Source of the DNA: Tenacibaculum sp. MAR_2010_89
GTDB lineage: Bacteria; Bacteroidota; Bacteroidia; Flavobacteriales; Flavobacteriaceae
NCBI RefSeq assembly: GCF_900105985.1
Contig: NZ_FNUB01000005.1
Location: 434,001-498,000, forward strand
Length of the DNA: 64,000 nucleotides
Direction: 5' to 3'
Shown piece after piece: positions 17,801 to 25,566 of this stretch. The translations under genes and the position numbers were made by a program. Within the stretch, counting starts at the first letter, position 1. The number at the start of each line of letters is the position of its first letter. Under the pieces are notes generated by a model. It was not told the origin of the DNA. It did not search any database and worked only from the letters and a program-made list of their open reading frames with translations.

Positions 17801-18410
17801 TTCCGTTAGTTTTTTTTTGAGCTGCAATAATTATATCCTTAGGTATGATTATGCTTGCCTTCGCTCTACGTGTAAACTCTTCTTTTTCTTTTTTTGCAAA
17901 AATTGGAGACCCGCCTTTAGGTATAATTGTAGGTTGAAAATTTTTAAACCTTTCTAAAAACTTACGACCGATTAACACTTGAATAATTGATTCTCTTACT
18001 GTGGTAGATTTTTTATTAATAATGTTATAAAAAAGTTGATCCCACATTACTTCTTCAAAATCTACGATTCGTTTACTTACTCCGTCTTTTGGTAAGTTTT
18101 TTGTTATATTTTCAAATGTAAGATTGGTTTTGTTTCTCCCCAACCAAAGTGAAAACCTGTACAATTCTGAATCTGCAGCTTTTACACTAGAGCGTGTTTT
18201 GTATGGAGTGAAACCTGTTTTATACGCTGCTAATAATATTGTTGTTTTTTCTTCTTTATTTACTATTCCTTCAATAGCTGTAAGCGCCTTGTTGTTTAAA
18301 TTTTGACCTTCTGGAAATGAAACAAAACCTGTTTCTTTGTCTTCAATTGTTTGTGGGCTTCGTAATGTTACAAACCTAAATAGGTTTGATTTAATTGGTT
18401 TTTTACTCAT
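14874..18410 (-). CDS. Large unknown protein (1178 aa) of the island, possible core component
   Basis: I do not recognise a named family. The visible parts are a mostly helical N-terminus (about 1-200) opening with NLFRFVTLRSP, a charged coiled coil (about 213-272), and a strand-rich domain (about 370-560). A Ser/Asn/Thr-rich glycine-containing stretch follows near 640-660 (NYNSSSSNSASNSN), then a conserved-looking segment HVTGVYRWVDKIYK and NYGKRLMYEFALPEPA near 700-735. Beyond lies a second beta domain (about 800-925), then helices, and a C-terminal region with DDDLYVSITEE and a short CNPDC pair near the end. There is no signal peptide and no membrane helix. It has its own promoter next to the S24 repressor and a strong hairpin at its end. 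With phage fibres and lysis genes next to it, a structural particle component is plausible; a toxin is the alternative. Both are inference. Confidence 0.6.
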   Translation of the reverse strand: MSKKPIKSNLFRFVTLRSPQTIEDKETGFVSFPEGQNLNNKALTAIEGIVNKEEKTTILLAAYKTGFTPYKTRSSVKAADSELYRFSLWLGRNKTNLTFENITKNLPKDGVSKRIVDFEEVMWDQLFYNIINKKSTTVRESIIQVLIGRKFLERFKNFQPTIIPKGGSPIFAKKEKEEFTRRAKASIIIPKDIIIAAQKKTNGIDSSTSRDSQKHLKSHLETALTKDRIKQYEISLKELEQAELLHKKEEKLRYESELKTYDASITQIKRDAIPNKQTLLNKEGYSKEVDVFPELQLPKFEFQEKTEISRDGDSVGNSEDGNSFSQETKKLLKSEELKKLTSFREVSSVLKEKIREEYKNILDNTPKEIEKINIGGSNVIVNPLNGVKLYSYFGGISPSTTYGYNYISMILNVGNENINVINASYTLKHSSGTTFSRTEIRKVSETNGLLSLQLFPDTGSLLPVPIGNCDFSGELTLSNGVKLSFDSSLFISKDYLVFGTMARYSGRYSGVCQVLEGGEDTGSGTTNIEETVLHGVSQLGIADFRRVEQEVCCYVPGEVSHIENIMAREYKERSTRNLNVSEQTSETTSEKEVENLTDTTSTERNELQNEVSSVVNKDKANNFGANASVSGEKFGISFSAGTNYNSSSSNSASNSNLEAQTYAQDVTERALERVVQKISTKRTSRILREYEENNTHGFDNRKGDKHVTGVYRWVDKIYKNKLINYGKRLMYEFALPEPAKFYIKEYLKFKETNNNDAITPKKPEKISITNAGQLNESNYQFYASKYNADVASPVDKSIKIGKSFVKDDQTYTANGYVFNEIDVPKGYVASKGTVNWTVGKKGSSYNWWAGTTHYEADLSIGLGSDRKTVIGGTGYSHFYNFSGTFKENIPFSFYAQNIYAGYFNVTVFCERSKETYQEWQNETYKTILDAYNDRVREYNEYVLTQNIGNTTGEKKKELSSQINRSIEKRELKRIAIDLITHPFNNIKSAGDHYKEGSNVDLKDNRKPLQEHAEIVKFFEQAFDWEIMAYTFYPYFYAEKENWKDSFEYNEGSDPIFQAFLQSGMARSVVPVRPGFEEAVNWYIKTGEIWNGQGMVTDMDDDLYVSITEEMQSIEGEVEGTWETRVPTTLTILQADSVSLNEGGLPCNPDCEESGLFSSVKTSPDGVDFDIIGQTNTVT

Positions 18411-18641
18411 TTTAATAGATTTTAATTTTTTTAAATAAGCTCAATTGAGCAACTGTTTTTTGCTTTTCTAACAGTTTCTGCTTCGTGTTTTGAACTTAAT
18501 TCAATAAAATGTTTGAATTAAAAGGATGAGGTTTTAAAAAAATGATTGAAATCAAGTTAAAATCTCTAAAACGCAATTACCAAAACTATACAAATGTTTG
18601 ATTTTTAAAGTTTTTTTGTATATTAGCAATTAATTACAGTG

Positions 18642-18672
18642 CAAATATAACACATTTTACAAATTAAACAAA
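18642..18672 (-). promoter_or_regulatory. Probable promoter of the 1178-aa gene
   Basis: On the minus strand TTTG (18672-18669), 19 bases, then TATATTTG (18649-18642). The leader to the start codon is about 230 bases. It lies inside the inverted-repeat region described separately, so the neighbouring repressor could block it. Confidence 0.6.
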
Positions 18673-18707
18673 ACAAAAGTTTAATTAATTATGTAAAATG
18701 TTTAATT
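18652..18707. promoter_or_regulatory. Inverted-repeat operator region beside the S24 repressor gene
   Basis: The left arm ACATTTTACA-AATTAAAC (18652-18669) is matched by a right arm GTTTAATT-AATTA-TGTAAAATGT (18679-18701), identical in complement apart from five inserted bases. A third GTTTAATT follows at 18700-18707. The arms cover the -33 region and spacer of the 1178-aa gene promoter and lie 20-75 bases before the repressor start. Binding by the repressor is inferred from position and symmetry. Confidence 0.6.
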
Positions 18708-18726
18708 TTTTCAAAAATATGAAGGT

Positions 18727-19527
18727 ATGGGGATATCAGAAAAAATAGCAACTATTAGAAACGCTTTTAATTTAAATAATTTCTCTTTTTCAAAACGAAT
18801 TGGAGTTACTGGAACTACTGTAGATAGTATAATTAATGGAAGGCCACAGGCAGATGGAACTAGAAAAAAAACGAAGCCTGGATATGATGTTCTTACTGCG
18901 ATTATTAATGAATTTAATATAAATCCTGATTATTTATTTGGAAAAAGTGATGTTATGCTAACGTCTGAAGTAAAAAATACTCCAACATATTCTGGAGTTC
19001 CTCAGGTGGTATCTGTTAATGAATCAGGTAATGAAAATGTAATTTATGTACCTATTCAAGCAAGAGCTGGGTATTTAAATGGTTATGGAGATTCTAATTA
19101 TATTGAACAATTACCTTCTTTTCATATGCCACATTTAAATAATGGAACCTTCCGTTGTTTTGAAGTACAAGGTAATTCTATGGTGCGAACGTTTTTTGAC
19201 GGCGATTTGGTTTTTGGTAAGTATGTTGAAAACCTTATTGACATTAAAGATGGTCGTGTGTATATTATAGTTAGTAAAAATGATGGTATCGTGTTAAAAA
19301 GAGTTATTAATAGAATTCATGAACGTGGTAAGCTTATTTTAAAAAGCGATAACAAGGATGGTAATTATCCAATGTATACTATAAATGCCGAGGAAATTAT
19401 GGAGGTTTGGTATGTTTCTATGTTTGCGTCTAAGCAAATGCCTGAGCCAGTTGATGTTTATGATAGGTTGCATGATTTAGAAAGTAAAATTGTTGAATTA
19501 CAAGAGCAGGTTAATAGCAAAAACTAA
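18727..19527 (+). CDS. Phage-type repressor: HTH domain plus S24 (LexA/CI-like) peptidase
   Basis: A 266-aa regulator. Residues 1-70 form a helix-turn-helix of the XRE type. A linker follows, and then the S24 peptidase fold with Ser151 in EVQGNSMVRTFFDGDLVFG and Lys191 in GIVLKRV. An Ala114-Gly115 bond in QARAGY is a candidate self-cleavage site. Such repressors lose grip when RecA filaments form after DNA damage, so SOS induction of the divergent gene is likely, as known for prophages and tailocins. The C-terminus is a short coiled coil (LHDLESKIVELQEQV). It is divergent from the 1178-aa gene and shares the operator region with it. Confidence 0.88.
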   Translation: MGISEKIATIRNAFNLNNFSFSKRIGVTGTTVDSIINGRPQADGTRKKTKPGYDVLTAIINEFNINPDYLFGKSDVMLTSEVKNTPTYSGVPQVVSVNESGNENVIYVPIQARAGYLNGYGDSNYIEQLPSFHMPHLNNGTFRCFEVQGNSMVRTFFDGDLVFGKYVENLIDIKDGRVYIIVSKNDGIVLKRVINRIHERGKLILKSDNKDGNYPMYTINAEEIMEVWYVSMFASKQMPEPVDVYDRLHDLESKIVELQEQVNSKN

Positions 19528-19538
19528 CATAAACATTC

Positions 19539-20159
19539 ATGTTTAAAAAAATTCTGTTGTTGCTCATTTTTACAAGCACTTCTTTGTTTTCTCAATCAAA
19601 TTGGGGGAAATTTAAACAGCTGTCTACTCCAAAAAAGGTTTGGGTGTTTTTTCATCCATTCAAAGCTAAAAAAGCATTGCTTATTTCAAAAGAAGCATAT
19701 AGAGTTGCAGACTCCATTCAAAAATCACCTTTATTAGATGGTGATGCTTCTGGTGGGCAAGTAGACGCTTTTCGTCATGCTTTTTGGATGGCTCGTTTAC
19801 GTCAAAAAATAGGTAAAAAGGCTGCCCGCTCTCTAGGTAGAGCTCATGAAAAAGAAAATTATCAGACTTTTCAAAAGCGTAAATTAGAAGATGGTGTTGT
19901 TCCTGATAAAATATCTTCTTCTATGGATTTATTTAATAATGATGTTGGGTTAACTTTTACTAAAAAAGGAAGTGTAGCCTCTAAAGAAGGATTGATTTAT
20001 CAGATAATAAACGCCATACATCAAGGAAGATTAAAGATTATTAAAAAAGATAAACGAGGTAAGTTTTTAACTTGTAAAGGTGCTGTTATTTCAAATGAAT
20101 CGTTACAAGGGAAATGGGTAAATAATAAGTGTTTGGTGTTTTCTAATAAAAAAAGTTGA
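19539..20159 (+). CDS. Secreted DUF6973-like protein of unknown function
   Basis: A 206-aa protein with a clear signal peptide (hydrophobic residues 4-17, cleavage near SLFSQ). The middle has GGQVDAFRHAFWMARL and GRAHEKENY segments, with conserved-looking His, Arg and Asp residues, and then MDLFNNDVG. I associate this pattern with the DUF6973 family of Bacteroidota, whose function is unknown to me. It starts 11 bases after the repressor and overlaps the next gene, so it may be cotranscribed with either. Whether it belongs to the island or to the flanking chromosome is not clear. Confidence 0.6.
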   Translation: MFKKILLLLIFTSTSLFSQSNWGKFKQLSTPKKVWVFFHPFKAKKALLISKEAYRVADSIQKSPLLDGDASGGQVDAFRHAFWMARLRQKIGKKAARSLGRAHEKENYQTFQKRKLEDGVVPDKISSSMDLFNNDVGLTFTKKGSVASKEGLIYQIINAIHQGRLKIIKKDKRGKFLTCKGAVISNESLQGKWVNNKCLVFSNKKS

Positions 20160-20842
20160 TGCAAAAAGTATATTTTATCTCAGGCACTATGTGTACCATT
20201 GATTTATGGCAATTTGTGTTTCCTAAATTAGAAAATGTAAAGCTAATTCATATTGATATTACGCATGCTATTTCTTTTAGTGAAATTAATAATATTATTT
20301 TAACTGAAATTGAAGAGCCAGCGATAATTGTAGGGTTTTCTTTAGGTGGGTTTTCTGCTATGAATTTCGCTGTTACTTATCCAGAAAAGGTAAAGCAATT
20401 AGTAGTAATTGCAGCGAATACTAACGGATTGAATCAGAATGAAATTCAATTACGAAAAAGCACAATTGATTTTTTAGAGAAACATAAATATAAAGGTATT
20501 TCAAAAGTTAGAATTCAGCAGTTTCTTCATTCTAGCAACCATCAAAATGAAAAAGTTATATCTATTATCAAAAAAATGGATAGTGATTTAGGTAAAGAGG
20601 TTTTAATACGTCAACTAAAAGCTACTTCTTCAAGAGTTGATATTTCTGAGGAAGTTTCAAAATTAAAAATCCCTATTTTATTTATTTCGGCCGAAAATGA
20701 TGCTTTAGTTTCATCAAAAGAGATAAAAGTGATTGCTAATAATGCCTTAAAGGGGAGGCATGTTAGTGTTAAAAACTGTGGACATATGATTCCTATTGAA
20801 AAACCAGAAGAGATAGCTGAGATGCTAAAAATCATAATATAG
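20159..20842 (+). CDS. Alpha/beta hydrolase
   Basis: A 227-aa cytoplasmic hydrolase. The nucleophile elbow is GFSLGG with Ser61, the acid is probably the Asp in FISAENDALV, and the histidine is in NCGHMIPIEKPEEIA near the end. The order and spacing are those of the small carboxylesterase / MenH-like group; the substrate is unknown. The ATG at 20159 overlaps the TGA of the preceding gene, so translation is probably coupled. A TTG three bases earlier is a less likely start. A terminator follows. Confidence 0.85.
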   Translation: MQKVYFISGTMCTIDLWQFVFPKLENVKLIHIDITHAISFSEINNIILTEIEEPAIIVGFSLGGFSAMNFAVTYPEKVKQLVVIAANTNGLNQNEIQLRKSTIDFLEKHKYKGISKVRIQQFLHSSNHQNEKVISIIKKMDSDLGKEVLIRQLKATSSRVDISEEVSKLKIPILFISAENDALVSSKEIKVIANNALKGRHVSVKNCGHMIPIEKPEEIAEMLKIII

Positions 20843-20852
20843 TTGCTAAAAA

Positions 20853-20889
20853 AATAATCCTTAAGGTTAAATCTTCAAGGATTATTTTA
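20853..20889 (+). terminator. Intrinsic terminator after the hydrolase gene
   Basis: AATAATCCTT (20853-20862) pairs with AAGGATTATT (20877-20886), followed by T residues, shortly after the stop codon. Confidence 0.75.
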
Positions 20890-20946
20890 GATTAAAACGT
20901 ACTTTACTATTTAAAATTTTAAAATGGGGGGATTTCAATTTTTAGA

Positions 20947-21141
20947 TTAAATTTTTTCCCACCAACATCCTAAACAGTTAACGGAAGTATTACAGCCACT
21001 TCCTGTGTCTAATCTTTTTTCAATACCTCCATTATTTGTAGCATATGCGCAATAACGAACGTCTAATTTTCCTCCTAGAATTTCTTTTTGTTCTTTTTTT
21101 GTAAGAATTGATGACTTTAAAAAATCTAATTGAGTTTTCAT
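20947..21141 (-). CDS. Double-glycine-leader peptide, orphan bacteriocin/RiPP-like precursor
   Basis: A 64-aa peptide. Residues 1-24 (MKTQLDFLKSSILTKKEQKE, then ILGG) look like a bacteriocin-type leader ending in Gly-Gly, as used by C39 peptidase-transporters and common in Bacteroidota as K-x-x-L-x-G-G precursors. The 40-residue core has four cysteines (31, 50, 56, 59), glycines and two tryptophans, so disulfides or thioether modification are possible. No modifying enzyme or peptidase transporter is seen in this window; export would need genes elsewhere. The protein family and the activity are inferred from the leader only. Confidence 0.65.
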   Translation of the reverse strand: MKTQLDFLKSSILTKKEQKEILGGKLDVRYCAYATNNGGIEKRLDTGSGCNTSVNCLGCWWEKI

Positions 21142-21346
21142 TTTCTTTTACTTTTTGGTTAGTTATTTCAAAACTAAGTGTTGTATTTTACTTTTCACTC
21201 ACCCTTTTCGGGTGATTCTTTTAAGCTGTTGATATCGTTCTGTACTGTTTATCAGTTTGTAATAGTGTTTTCCATTTTCTACTAATGATTAGTGAAAGCA
21301 GTTTATTTATACCCATTCTAAATATTTAATAAAACAATTCGTAAAG

Positions 21347-21378
21347 TTTGTTCAAGTAGCATGTACCACTTAAATTTG
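21347..21378 (+). promoter_or_regulatory. Promoter of sdhCAB
   Basis: TTTG (21347-21350), 20 bases, TAAATTTG (21371-21378): a full Bacteroidota promoter, about 30 bases before the sdhC start codon. Confidence 0.7.
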
Positions 21379-21407
21379 TACTTATTATTTAATCAATAAA
21401 CAAAATA

Positions 21408-22085
21408 ATGAGCGGATTACTAAAATCTTCTATCGGAAGAAAGTTTGCCATGGCACTTTCGGCATTCTTCCTGATGTTTTTCTTATTACAACATTTTGCA
21501 ATTAACATTACCTCGATTTTTCCAGATGATGGAGCAACATTCAATAAAATGTCGCACTTTATGGGGACAAATCCGTTAATTCAATATGTAATGCAACCTG
21601 TATTAATTTTCGGAGTTGTTTTTCACTTTGTAATGGGATTCGTCTTAGAATTAAAAAACAAGAGTGCACGTAAAGTAAGTTATGCTAAAAATAACGGAGC
21701 AGCAAATTCTACTTGGATGAGCAGAAACATGATTTGGTCTGGTTTAGCGATTTTGGCGTTCGTGGTATTACACTTTATTGATTTTTGGTTTCCAGAAATC
21801 AACACCAAATTTATAAAAGGTGATTGGAGTGGATTACATGATGGAGAGTTAAGATACTTCCATGAGTTACAACACAAATTTTTAAACCCAGCAAGAGTTG
21901 GTGCTTACGTTGTAGCATTCGGATTCTTAGCAATGCACTTATTACATGGGTTTAATTCTGCATTCCAATCAGTTGGAGCAAATAATAAATATACTAAAGG
22001 ATTGAAAACATTTAGTAAAGTTTATGCAATAGGTATTCCTGTTGGATTTATAATTATCGCTTTATTTCACCATTTCAATCAATAA
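21408..22085 (+). CDS. sdhC: Succinate dehydrogenase, cytochrome b subunit (b558 type)
   Basis: The membrane anchor of respiratory complex II, passing electrons from SdhB to menaquinone. The 225-aa chain has about five membrane helices, with histidines inside them (QHFAIN, FHFVMG, LHFIDFW, LQHKF, MHLLHGF) that serve as haem b ligands in this family. The single long subunit in place of SdhC plus SdhD is typical of Bacteroidota. It is the first gene of sdhCAB, 12 bases from sdhA. Confidence 0.94.
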   Translation: MSGLLKSSIGRKFAMALSAFFLMFFLLQHFAINITSIFPDDGATFNKMSHFMGTNPLIQYVMQPVLIFGVVFHFVMGFVLELKNKSARKVSYAKNNGAANSTWMSRNMIWSGLAILAFVVLHFIDFWFPEINTKFIKGDWSGLHDGELRYFHELQHKFLNPARVGAYVVAFGFLAMHLLHGFNSAFQSVGANNKYTKGLKTFSKVYAIGIPVGFIIIALFHHFNQ

Positions 22086-22097
22086 TACGAAACAAGT

Positions 22098-24113
22098 ATG
22101 GCAACTTTAGATTCAAAAATTCCAAAAGGTCCATTAAAAGATAAATGGACAACTTATAAAGATAAAATTGACTTGGTAAACCCTGCCAACAAACGTTTAA
22201 TAGATGTTATTGTTGTAGGTACAGGTTTAGCAGGTGGTTCTGCTTCAGCTACATTAGCTGAGTTAGGATACAACGTAAAAGCTTTTGCTTATCAAGATTC
22301 ACCTCGTAGAGCACACTCTATTGCTGCTCAAGGAGGAATCAATGCTGCAAAAAATTATCAAGGTGATGGTGATTCATTTTACCGTTTATTCTATGATACT
22401 GTAAAAGGAGGAGATTACCGTTCACGTGAAGCAAACGTTCATCGTTTAGCTGAGGTTTCTGCAAATATTATTGATCAATGTGTAGCACAAGGAGTTCCTT
22501 TTGCTCGTGATTATGGTGGTTTGTTAGATAACCGTTCGTTTGGTGGAGTATTAGTATCTCGTACTTTTTATGCAAAAGGTCAAACTGGACAACAATTATT
22601 GTTAGGAGCATATTCTGCAATGAATCGTCAAATTGCTCGTGGTAAGATTGAAATGTTCAATCGTCATGAAATGTTAGATGTAGTTATTGTTGATGGAAAA
22701 GCTCGTGGTATTATAGCTCGTAATTTGGTTACTGGTGAAATAGAGCGTCATTCTGCTCACGCAGTAGTTATTGCTTCAGGAGGTTATGGAAATGTATATT
22801 TCTTATCAACCAACGCAATGGGTTCTAATGCAACTGCAGCATGGAAAATACATAAAAAAGGAGCGTATTTCGCTAACCCTTGTTATACACAAATTCACCC
22901 AACGTGTATTCCACGTTCAGGAGATTATCAGTCTAAGTTAACGTTAATGTCAGAATCATTACGTAATGATGGACGTATCTGGGTACCAAAAAACATGGAA
23001 GATGTAATGGCAATTAGAGAAGGTCGTAAAAAGCCAACTGATTTGTCAGAAGATGAAAGAGATTATTATTTAGAAAGAAGATATCCTGCATTTGGTAACT
23101 TAGTACCTCGTGATGTTGCCTCACGTGCAGCAAAAGAGAGATGTGATGCTGGTTTTGGTGTTAACGCAACTGGTGAGGCTGTATATTTAGATTTTAAATC
23201 AGCTATTGACCGTTATGGTAAAGAGCAAGCAAAATTAAAAGGTATTAGTAATGCATCTGCTGCTAAGATATATGAATTAGGACAAGCTATTGTAGAAGCA
23301 AAATACGGTAACTTATTCCAAATGTATGAAAAGATTGTTGATGACAATCCATATGAAACACCAATGATGATTTATCCGGCAACACACTATACAATGGGTG
23401 GTGTTTGGGTTGATTATAACTTAATGACAACTGTTGATGGTTTATACTGTATTGGAGAGGCAAACTTCTCTGATCATGGAGCAAACCGTTTAGGGGCTTC
23501 TGCATTAATGCAAGGTTTAGCTGATGGGTATTTTGTATTACCATATACAATTGGAGATTATTTATCTGGAGATATTCGTACAGGTAAAATTCCTACAGAT
23601 TCTAAAGAGTTTGATGAAGCTGAAAAAGAAGTTACGGATAGAATTAATTTCTTTGTAAATAATAAAGGAGAGCATTCAGTAGATTATTACCACAAAAAGT
23701 TAGGAAAAATTATGTGGGAAAAATGTGGAATGGCTCGTAACGAAAAAGGTTTAAAAGAAGCAATGGCTGAAATTAAAGCTTTACGTGAAGATTTCTGGAA
23801 AAACGTAACAGTACCTGGCGATGCGAATGAAATGAATCCTGAGCTAGAAAAAGCAGGTCGTGTAGCAGATTTCTTAGAGTTAGGTGAATTGTTTGCTAAA
23901 GATGCTTTAGATAGAAATGAATCTTGTGGAGGTCACTTTAGAGAAGAGTCTGTTGAGTTAGATGGGCTTCAAAAAGGTGAGGCTAAGCGTAATGATAAAG
24001 ATTATGCATATGTAGCAGCTTGGGAATATAAAGGTGAACCAGCTGATGCAGTTTTACATAAAGAAGAATTAGAGTTTAACGATATTGAATTAAAACAACG
24101 TTCATACAAATAA
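22098..24113 (+). CDS. sdhA: Succinate dehydrogenase/fumarate reductase flavoprotein subunit
   Basis: The catalytic subunit that oxidises succinate to fumarate with covalent FAD. Visible are the FAD-binding [19 protein letters not shown] (near residues 37-55), the [18 protein letters not shown] segment containing the histidine that carries FAD, the [12 protein letters not shown] active-site region, and [26 protein letters not shown] (near 452-477). At 671 aa it has the usual length for the Bacteroidota form. It is followed by sdhB after nine bases. Confidence 0.97.
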   Translation: MATLDSKIPKGPLKDKWTTYKDKIDLVNPANKRLIDVIVVGTGLAGGSASATLAELGYNVKAFAYQDSPRRAHSIAAQGGINAAKNYQGDGDSFYRLFYDTVKGGDYRSREANVHRLAEVSANIIDQCVAQGVPFARDYGGLLDNRSFGGVLVSRTFYAKGQTGQQLLLGAYSAMNRQIARGKIEMFNRHEMLDVVIVDGKARGIIARNLVTGEIERHSAHAVVIASGGYGNVYFLSTNAMGSNATAAWKIHKKGAYFANPCYTQIHPTCIPRSGDYQSKLTLMSESLRNDGRIWVPKNMEDVMAIREGRKKPTDLSEDERDYYLERRYPAFGNLVPRDVASRAAKERCDAGFGVNATGEAVYLDFKSAIDRYGKEQAKLKGISNASAAKIYELGQAIVEAKYGNLFQMYEKIVDDNPYETPMMIYPATHYTMGGVWVDYNLMTTVDGLYCIGEANFSDHGANRLGASALMQGLADGYFVLPYTIGDYLSGDIRTGKIPTDSKEFDEAEKEVTDRINFFVNNKGEHSVDYYHKKLGKIMWEKCGMARNEKGLKEAMAEIKALREDFWKNVTVPGDANEMNPELEKAGRVADFLELGELFAKDALDRNESCGGHFREESVELDGLQKGEAKRNDKDYAYVAAWEYKGEPADAVLHKEELEFNDIELKQRSYK

Positions 24114-24122
24114 GATAGTATT

Positions 24123-24869
24123 ATGAATTTAACACTTAAAATTTGGCGTCAAAAGGGTGCAAGTGATAAAGGAAAGATGGTCGATTATAAAGTGACCGAT
24201 ATTTCTGAGCATATGTCTTTCTTAGAAATGATGGATGTATTAAATGAACAATTAATTAATCAAGGTGAAGAGCCTGTTGCTTTTGATCATGATTGTCGTG
24301 AAGGAATTTGCGGAATGTGTTCAATGTATATTAATGGAGAAGCTCATGGGCCTGATCGTGGTGTAACTACATGTCAATTACACATGCGTATGTTTAAAGA
24401 TGGTGATACAATTACTATTGAACCATGGAGAGCTGCTGCTTTTCCTGTAATAAAAGATTTAGTAGTTGATAGAAGTTCTTTTGAACGTATTCAACAGTCT
24501 GGTGGATATATTTCTGTAAATACTTCAGGAAATACTCAAGATGCTAACGCTATTCCTATTTCAAAAGAAGCTGCTGATAAAGCTATGGATGCTGCAACTT
24601 GTATTGGTTGTGGAGCATGTGTAGCAACTTGTAAAAATTCTTCTGCAATGTTATTTGTTGGTGCTAAGGTGTCTCAATATGCTTTATTACCTCAAGGACA
24701 AGTAGAAGCTACTGAACGTGTTAAAAACATGGTAGCTCAAATGGATTTAGAAGGTTTTGGTAACTGTACTAATACAGGAGCTTGTGAAATAGAGTGTCCT
24801 AAAGGTATTTCTTTAGAAAATATTGCTCGAATGAATTCTGAGTTTTTAAAAGCAAACTTCAAAGGATAA
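24123..24869 (+). CDS. sdhB: Succinate dehydrogenase iron-sulfur subunit
   Basis: Carries electrons from the flavoprotein to the membrane subunit. The [2Fe-2S] site is [16 protein letters not shown] plus a later cysteine in GVTTCQLH. The two further clusters are bound by [17 protein letters not shown] and [16 protein letters not shown]. Length is 248 aa, as usual. It is the last gene of the operon and is followed by a strong terminator. Confidence 0.97.
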   Translation: MNLTLKIWRQKGASDKGKMVDYKVTDISEHMSFLEMMDVLNEQLINQGEEPVAFDHDCREGICGMCSMYINGEAHGPDRGVTTCQLHMRMFKDGDTITIEPWRAAAFPVIKDLVVDRSSFERIQQSGGYISVNTSGNTQDANAIPISKEAADKAMDAATCIGCGACVATCKNSSAMLFVGAKVSQYALLPQGQVEATERVKNMVAQMDLEGFGNCTNTGACEIECPKGISLENIARMNSEFLKANFKG

Positions 24870-24890
24870 AAAATATTTTTTTTTGCATAT

Positions 24891-24923
24891 AAAAAAAGCG
24901 AAGTTGATCAACTTCGCTTTTTT
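24891..24923. terminator. Terminator after sdhB
   Basis: A long perfect inverted repeat, AGCGAAGTTG / CAACTTCGCT around a central ATC-rich turn, flanked by A7 on the left and T6 on the right. Confidence 0.92.
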
Positions 24924-25093
24924 ATATTCTTCACTTATTCCTAATATTAGAACGCTTAAGGTTTTTTTTATTTAGTAAGTGAAAATAGAGATACTTTTGA
25001 TTTTTGTTGATTAACCAAGCATTAAAATTCGGGGGGATTGAAATGTAAAAACAATCACAAATTCAAAGGTTTTATAAGTTTATTTAAACTTAT

Positions 25094-25125
25094 AAAAAAA
25101 ACCTGAGTGAAAACTCAGGTTTTTG
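25094..25125. terminator. Bidirectional terminator, serves the DUF1573 gene
   Basis: ACCTGAGT and ACTCAGGT form an 8-bp stem with a GAAA loop, with A and T runs on either side. It lies 36 bases beyond the end of the minus-strand DUF1573 gene. Confidence 0.85.
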
Positions 25126-25160
25126 TTTGTTATACCAAATAGGTTAATTAGGTTTTATAA

Positions 25161-25547
25161 TTAAACCTTGGTTTTATCTTTTTTTAATTTTGAAACAAAT
25201 CCCTTTATTTTAATCATTGTTCTCTTGTTTTTAGCGTTTGAATAGATAGTTACCGCTTTTGAAAAACTTCCAGGTCTGTTTGTGTCATAAGAAACCTCTA
25301 TTTGACCCTTTTTACCAGGCATAATCGGTTTTTCTGGTTTTTTTGGAACAGCACACCCACAAGTAGATTTAATCTCTTTAATTATTAAAGGAGCGTCTCC
25401 AATATTAGTAAACTCAAATGTTCTTGTTCCTTCAGATCCTTGAGCTATCTTTCCATAATTGATAGTCTCTTTTTCAAATTTGAACTCTTGGGCTGAACTT
25501 GTTATTGATAATAGGCAAATAACTGTAAATAATAATAATGTTTTCAT
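25161..25547 (-). CDS. Secreted DUF1573 protein
   Basis: A 128-aa protein with a signal peptide (about residues 1-19, cleavage before QEFKFEKETINYGKI). The rest is one immunoglobulin-like DUF1573 domain, with FEFTNIGDAPLIIKEIKSTCGCAVPK and the usual G-x-F-S-K-A-V-T-I-Y-S-N strand. The CGC pair is typical of the family. The molecular function is unknown; it is a very common envelope protein of Bacteroidota. It follows the thioredoxin-TPR gene after 19 bases and is probably cotranscribed with it. Confidence 0.9.
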   Translation of the reverse strand: MKTLLLFTVICLLSITSSAQEFKFEKETINYGKIAQGSEGTRTFEFTNIGDAPLIIKEIKSTCGCAVPKKPEKPIMPGKKGQIEVSYDTNRPGSFSKAVTIYSNAKNKRTMIKIKGFVSKLKKDKTKV

Positions 25548-25566
25548 AATATATAAATTTAGGGTA

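Noticed and set aside
2736..18410. Interpretation as a type VI or extracellular contractile injection locus
   Set aside because: No Hcp, VgrG, PAAR, sheath, tube or AAA+ ATPase gene is visible. The fibres and lysis genes point to phage ancestry instead.
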